From positions 5,721,001 to 5,785,000 of the forward strand of contig NZ_CP077093.1 of the NCBI RefSeq assembly GCF_014268755.2: DNA of 64,000 bases, written 5' to 3'. Both the position numbers and the translations under genes were made by a program. This DNA is from Pseudomonas vanderleydeniana. GTDB taxonomy: Bacteria; Pseudomonadota; Gammaproteobacteria; Pseudomonadales; Pseudomonadaceae. Below the pieces are notes generated by a model. It was not told the origin of the DNA, did no database searches, and worked only from the letters and a program-made list of their open reading frames with translations. Of the stretch, positions 58,902 through 64,000 are shown one piece after another. Numbering within the stretch: the first letter of the stretch is position 1; every line of letters starts with the position of its first letter.

Positions 58902-60502
58902 TCGCCAAACGCCCGGCTGCGCAATTTCTGATACCTCTCATAACGTGGGTCGCTGTCGGGCATCTTGCCGACCATCTTCAGGCAAGCCCGGCACTCTTCG
59001 AGGATCGCCGGATCGGAAGTCTTCTGCGCAGTCACCAGCAGGGCCTGCGCGGCATTGAGGGCGATACTGATGTTCTTTGGCTGCAAGGCCAGCGCCTTGC
59101 GGAACAGCTCCTGCGCTTCCTCCAGGTTGCCACCTTTGTAGCTGCGAACCCCCTGGACGTTGAGGTCGATCGCAGCCTTGCCGCTGCCAAGGATCTCCGG
59201 ATCGTCGGTCAGCTTGGCGATACCCTTCATCACGGTCGGATCGTCACCGTAGATTTCCACGCAGTTCTTGAGCATCGAGGCGCCGGCCTCAGCCTGCCCC
59301 AGTTGCTGCAACTGCTTGGCAACCAGCAGGGCGGCGTCGGCGCTCATGAAGTTTTCCATGCCTTCGAGACGCGCCATCGCCTGCTCGGTGAGCTTGTCGG
59401 CGGTTTCGGCATCGTTGAGCAGCAGGCTGGTGGCTTTCATCAACCGGGCACGAATCTGCAGCCCGGGATCGTTGGCGTTTTCCTTGGCGACCGTGCTGAG
59501 CGTCTGGTTGATCTCCAGGCGCGTACGCGTGTCCAGGCCGCGCTCGCTGCCCTTGCTGATCAGGGCATGGGCCAGGCCCAGGTTGCTTTCCGGGTCCTTG
59601 TAGCGCGATTGCTCGCCCTGGGCGACGGCCTGGCGATAGGCTCGGGAGGCCCCTTCGAAGTCCTCGTTGGCCATGGCCAGCTTACCCAGCAACGACTGGC
59701 GACGCACCGCCAGTGGCGACAGGCGTACAGCCTCCTCCAGGACACTCTGGGCGCGCCGGGTTTCGCCCTGCTGGACCAGCACGTCGGCCAGTCCGTCGTA
59801 GAGCGCCGGCATCATGGGAAAGGCCTTGAGTGCAGTTTCGTACAGTTCCTTGGCCTGAGTGATCTGGCCACGCTTGTAGAGCAGCTGCCCGAGCATGGCG
59901 TATGCCCAGGGCAGCGGGCGATCACTCAGGATGCCATTGAGAAAGCGCTCCAGTGGCTCGTTCTGGCCCAGGGCCCGCATCGCATCGGCGCGGTAACGCA
60001 GGCACAGTGGTGCAAAACGGGTGTCCTGCTGGGTGAGTCGGGTACAGGCCGCCAGCACTTCGGCCGGCTTGCCGCGGTCGAGCGCCTGCATGATCGGCTT
60101 GAGCAGGTTCTTGCGCTGGACCAGTTTCTCCAGGCGCTGGGCCAGGCTGGCACGGTTGAACGGCTTGGTCAGATAGGCATCGGGCTCGTGCTCCAGGGCA
60201 CTGAGAACCATGGCTTGGCTGCTTTCGGCGGTGACCATGACGAAAATGCTTTCGTGGCTGATCAGCTTGTCCATCATCAGGTCTTCGAGTACCTGCTGGC
60301 CGTTCTTGCGTCCATCGCCGAGGTGGTAATCGTGCAGGATGAAGTCGTAGCGCTTCTGCGCGCACATGCGCAGGGCCTGTTCTCCGGTGTCGGCGGTGTC
60401 CACTTCCTTGACGCCCAACTCCCGCAGCATGGACCTGACTGAACTGCGAAAATCGGAGAAATCGTCGACGATCAGAAAGCTTTTTTGGTGATACGCCAGC
60501 AT
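58898..60502 (-). CDS. Response regulator with TPR output domain
   Basis: 534 aa from the ATG at 60500-60502, with AGGA eight bases ahead; an ATG five codons upstream lacks a good site. Receiver at about 8-130: FLIVDDFSDFRSSVRSML, likely phospho-Asp in FILHDYHLGDG, VTAESSQAMV, Lys in LTKPFNRASL. The remaining 400 residues form a TPR array (for example ALYDGLADVLVQQGETRRAQSVLEEAVRLSP and NLEEAQELFRKALALQPKNIS). No DNA-binding or enzymatic domain, so output is by protein contact. It is the first gene of the pair. Confidence 0.85.
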   Translation of the reverse strand: MLAYHQKSFLIVDDFSDFRSSVRSMLRELGVKEVDTADTGEQALRMCAQKRYDFILHDYHLGDGRKNGQQVLEDLMMDKLISHESIFVMVTAESSQAMVLSALEHEPDAYLTKPFNRASLAQRLEKLVQRKNLLKPIMQALDRGKPAEVLAACTRLTQQDTRFAPLCLRYRADAMRALGQNEPLERFLNGILSDRPLPWAYAMLGQLLYKRGQITQAKELYETALKAFPMMPALYDGLADVLVQQGETRRAQSVLEEAVRLSPLAVRRQSLLGKLAMANEDFEGASRAYRQAVAQGEQSRYKDPESNLGLAHALISKGSERGLDTRTRLEINQTLSTVAKENANDPGLQIRARLMKATSLLLNDAETADKLTEQAMARLEGMENFMSADAALLVAKQLQQLGQAEAGASMLKNCVEIYGDDPTVMKGIAKLTDDPEILGSGKAAIDLNVQGVRSYKGGNLEEAQELFRKALALQPKNISIALNAAQALLVTAQKTSDPAILEECRACLKMVGKMPDSDPRYERYQKLRSRAFGE

Positions 60503-60845
60503 CGAGATTCCTGTCATGGGAAATAGAAGAAGGGCCCGAAAGCCATTATCAGCACGGACCCAACTTCACTGTCGCTCTCGCGAACAGATAATAACTAAGG
60601 GCAAACTGCCACTAACCGATTTTACACCAACCTGTCATCTCGTTGAGTCGCCCAGGCCTGATATTCAACCCAAGGGTAGCTGATGTGCAGGCGGTGCCTT
60701 CTATTAAGAGGCTCCAGGATCAACGCAAGGCACAGGGGCCGTGCGCCAACCACAACGATCGCTAGTCAGGGTATCGCCCGCAGCTGGCCAAACCTGAGGG
60801 TCGATGTGCGGAATTAAGTGCTTATGCCGATTGGGGGGGGGGCGG

Positions 60846-60973
60846 TGACGCGGAGCGTCGGGGGATGCATTCCCACGCGGAGCGTGGGAACGATCAATGA
60901 AGATCCCCAGGCTCCCGGCCCCCGATCGTTCCCACGCTCTGCGTGGGAATGCATCCCAGGACGCTGTGCGTCC
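60846..60973. repeat. Paired inverted repeat, GTTCCCACGC family, opposite internal order
   Basis: GACGCGGAGCGTC and TTCCCACGCGGAGCGTGGGAA precede ACGATC; the mirror GATCGTTCCCACGCTCTGCG, then TGGGAATGCATCCC and GGACGCTGTGCGTCC follow. The two units meet at their GATC ends, whereas at 16971 and 30974 the GATC ends point outward. Confidence 0.75.
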
Positions 60974-60995
60974 GCTTCCGAACGCCAGAAAAGAC

Positions 60996-61028
60996 AAAAC
61001 CCCAACTGCTTTCGCAATTGGGGTTTCG
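60996..61028 (-). terminator. Intrinsic terminator of the rRNA operon
   Basis: On the minus strand AACCCCAATTGC, loop GAAA, GCAGTTGGGGTTTT, directly after 5S rRNA. Confidence 0.88.
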
Positions 61029-61036
61029 GAATTTAA

Positions 61037-61152
61037 TCTTGACGATGACCTACTCTCACATGGGGAAACCCCACACTACCATCGGCGATGCATCGTTTCA
61101 CTTCTGAGTTCGGGATGGGATCAGGTGGTTCCAATGCTCTATGGTCGTCAAG
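61037..61152 (-). rRNA. rrf: 5S ribosomal RNA
   Basis: The complement contains the standard gammaproteobacterial 5S sequence: GGAACCACCTGATCCCATCC, CGAACTCAGAAGTGAAACGA, GCATCGCCGATGGTAGTGTG and GTTTCCCCATGTGAGAGTAG, closed by a terminal CTTGACGA / TCGTCAAG helix. Ends are estimated to within a few bases. Confidence 0.95.
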
Positions 61153-61302
61153 AAATTCTGTAGCCGGCTCGTTGTTTGGACAACGCTCCAGCGAATCGGG
61201 TATGTGACAGTCTTCGGTGCTTTGTGCGTGGCAAACTTTCGGTTCACTTCGTCTTCATACACCGCAATCTGCTTCGTTTCGCAAATTGCTTGGGTGTTAT
61301 AT

Positions 61303-64000
<2,698 letters not shown>

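Larger units (their letters stand above)
60503..61036. other. Intergenic region with repeat pair, G10 tract and rRNA terminator
   Basis: 534 bp without a supported gene. It holds the promoter of the REC-TPR gene (not pinpointed), a run of ten G at 60833-60842, a compound inverted repeat at 60846-60973 and the rRNA terminator at 60996-61028. The part 60540-60830 shows nothing I can assign. Confidence 0.55.

Noticed and set aside
61153..61302. tRNA between 23S and 5S
   Set aside because: The spacer has no cloverleaf or T-loop sequence; tRNAs are expected between 16S and 23S, outside the window.

Overview
The window comes from a high-GC gammaproteobacterium, almost certainly a Pseudomonas of the P. 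fluorescens group. The gene content and order support this: cysM-rlmD-relA-mazG beside gacS-ldhA, purM-purN, dctA with phoPQ, pcpS, nrdA, and flgBCDE with cheVR and flgAMN. Pseudomonas-type REP repeats and an rRNA operon at the right edge agree. It is ordinary core chromosome. I see no prophage, insertion sequence, integron, CRISPR array or tRNA.

Layout. (1) 1-3228, minus strand: a cobalamin operon (cobO-cobB-bluB-cobD) behind a promoter and a B12 riboswitch. (2) 3376-6603: a small accessory patch with an EamA exporter, a LysR regulator and a PQQ-type sugar dehydrogenase lipoprotein; the first two use the rare Ile codon ATA unusually often. (3) 6600-16061: housekeeping genes (O-methyltransferase, two NlpC/P60 lipoproteins, hda, AI-2E family permease, purMN, small conserved proteins). 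(4) 16089-23926, minus: a PirRS-like two-component pair, cysM, rlmD, relA and mazG. (5) 24154-30950: gacS, ldhA, a zinc-ribbon protein with a META-domain lipoprotein, a TlpA thioredoxin, an ArsC-like protein, wrbA. (6) 31100-36990: Tag-like glycosylase, ttcA, a Yip1 family protein, sprT, a CoA transferase, dctA. (7) 37328-43646: an AraC regulator, phoPQ, pcpS and an RstAB-like two-component system. (8) 43647-47283: nrdA with a long regulated leader. (9) 47557-55257: flagellar and chemotaxis genes. (10) 55330-60502: MFS transporter, glutamine-synthetase-like enzyme, and an uncharacterised histidine kinase with a REC-TPR partner. (11) 61037-64000: 5S and most of the 23S rRNA, minus strand.

The most striking observation is in gacS, the master sensor of secondary metabolism. 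The gene is intact as a reading frame, but it appears to lack 18 bp (six residues, LRISVQ in the family) at the ATP-binding G1 box. The loss looks like slippage between two 9-bp direct repeats. The predicted protein is 911 aa instead of the 917 aa I remember for P. fluorescens GacS, and the receiver Asp and HPt His are both shifted by exactly six. This strain may therefore be a Gac-defective variant.

Other points of interest are regulatory: a structured leader with paired NrdR-like boxes and a DnaA box at nrdA; a sigma-54 promoter with two palindromic DctD-like sites at dctA; a PhoP-type direct repeat before phoP; sigma-54 and sigma-28 flagellar promoters, including a sigma-54 motif almost touching the flgA start codon; and dispersed paired REP-like repeats.
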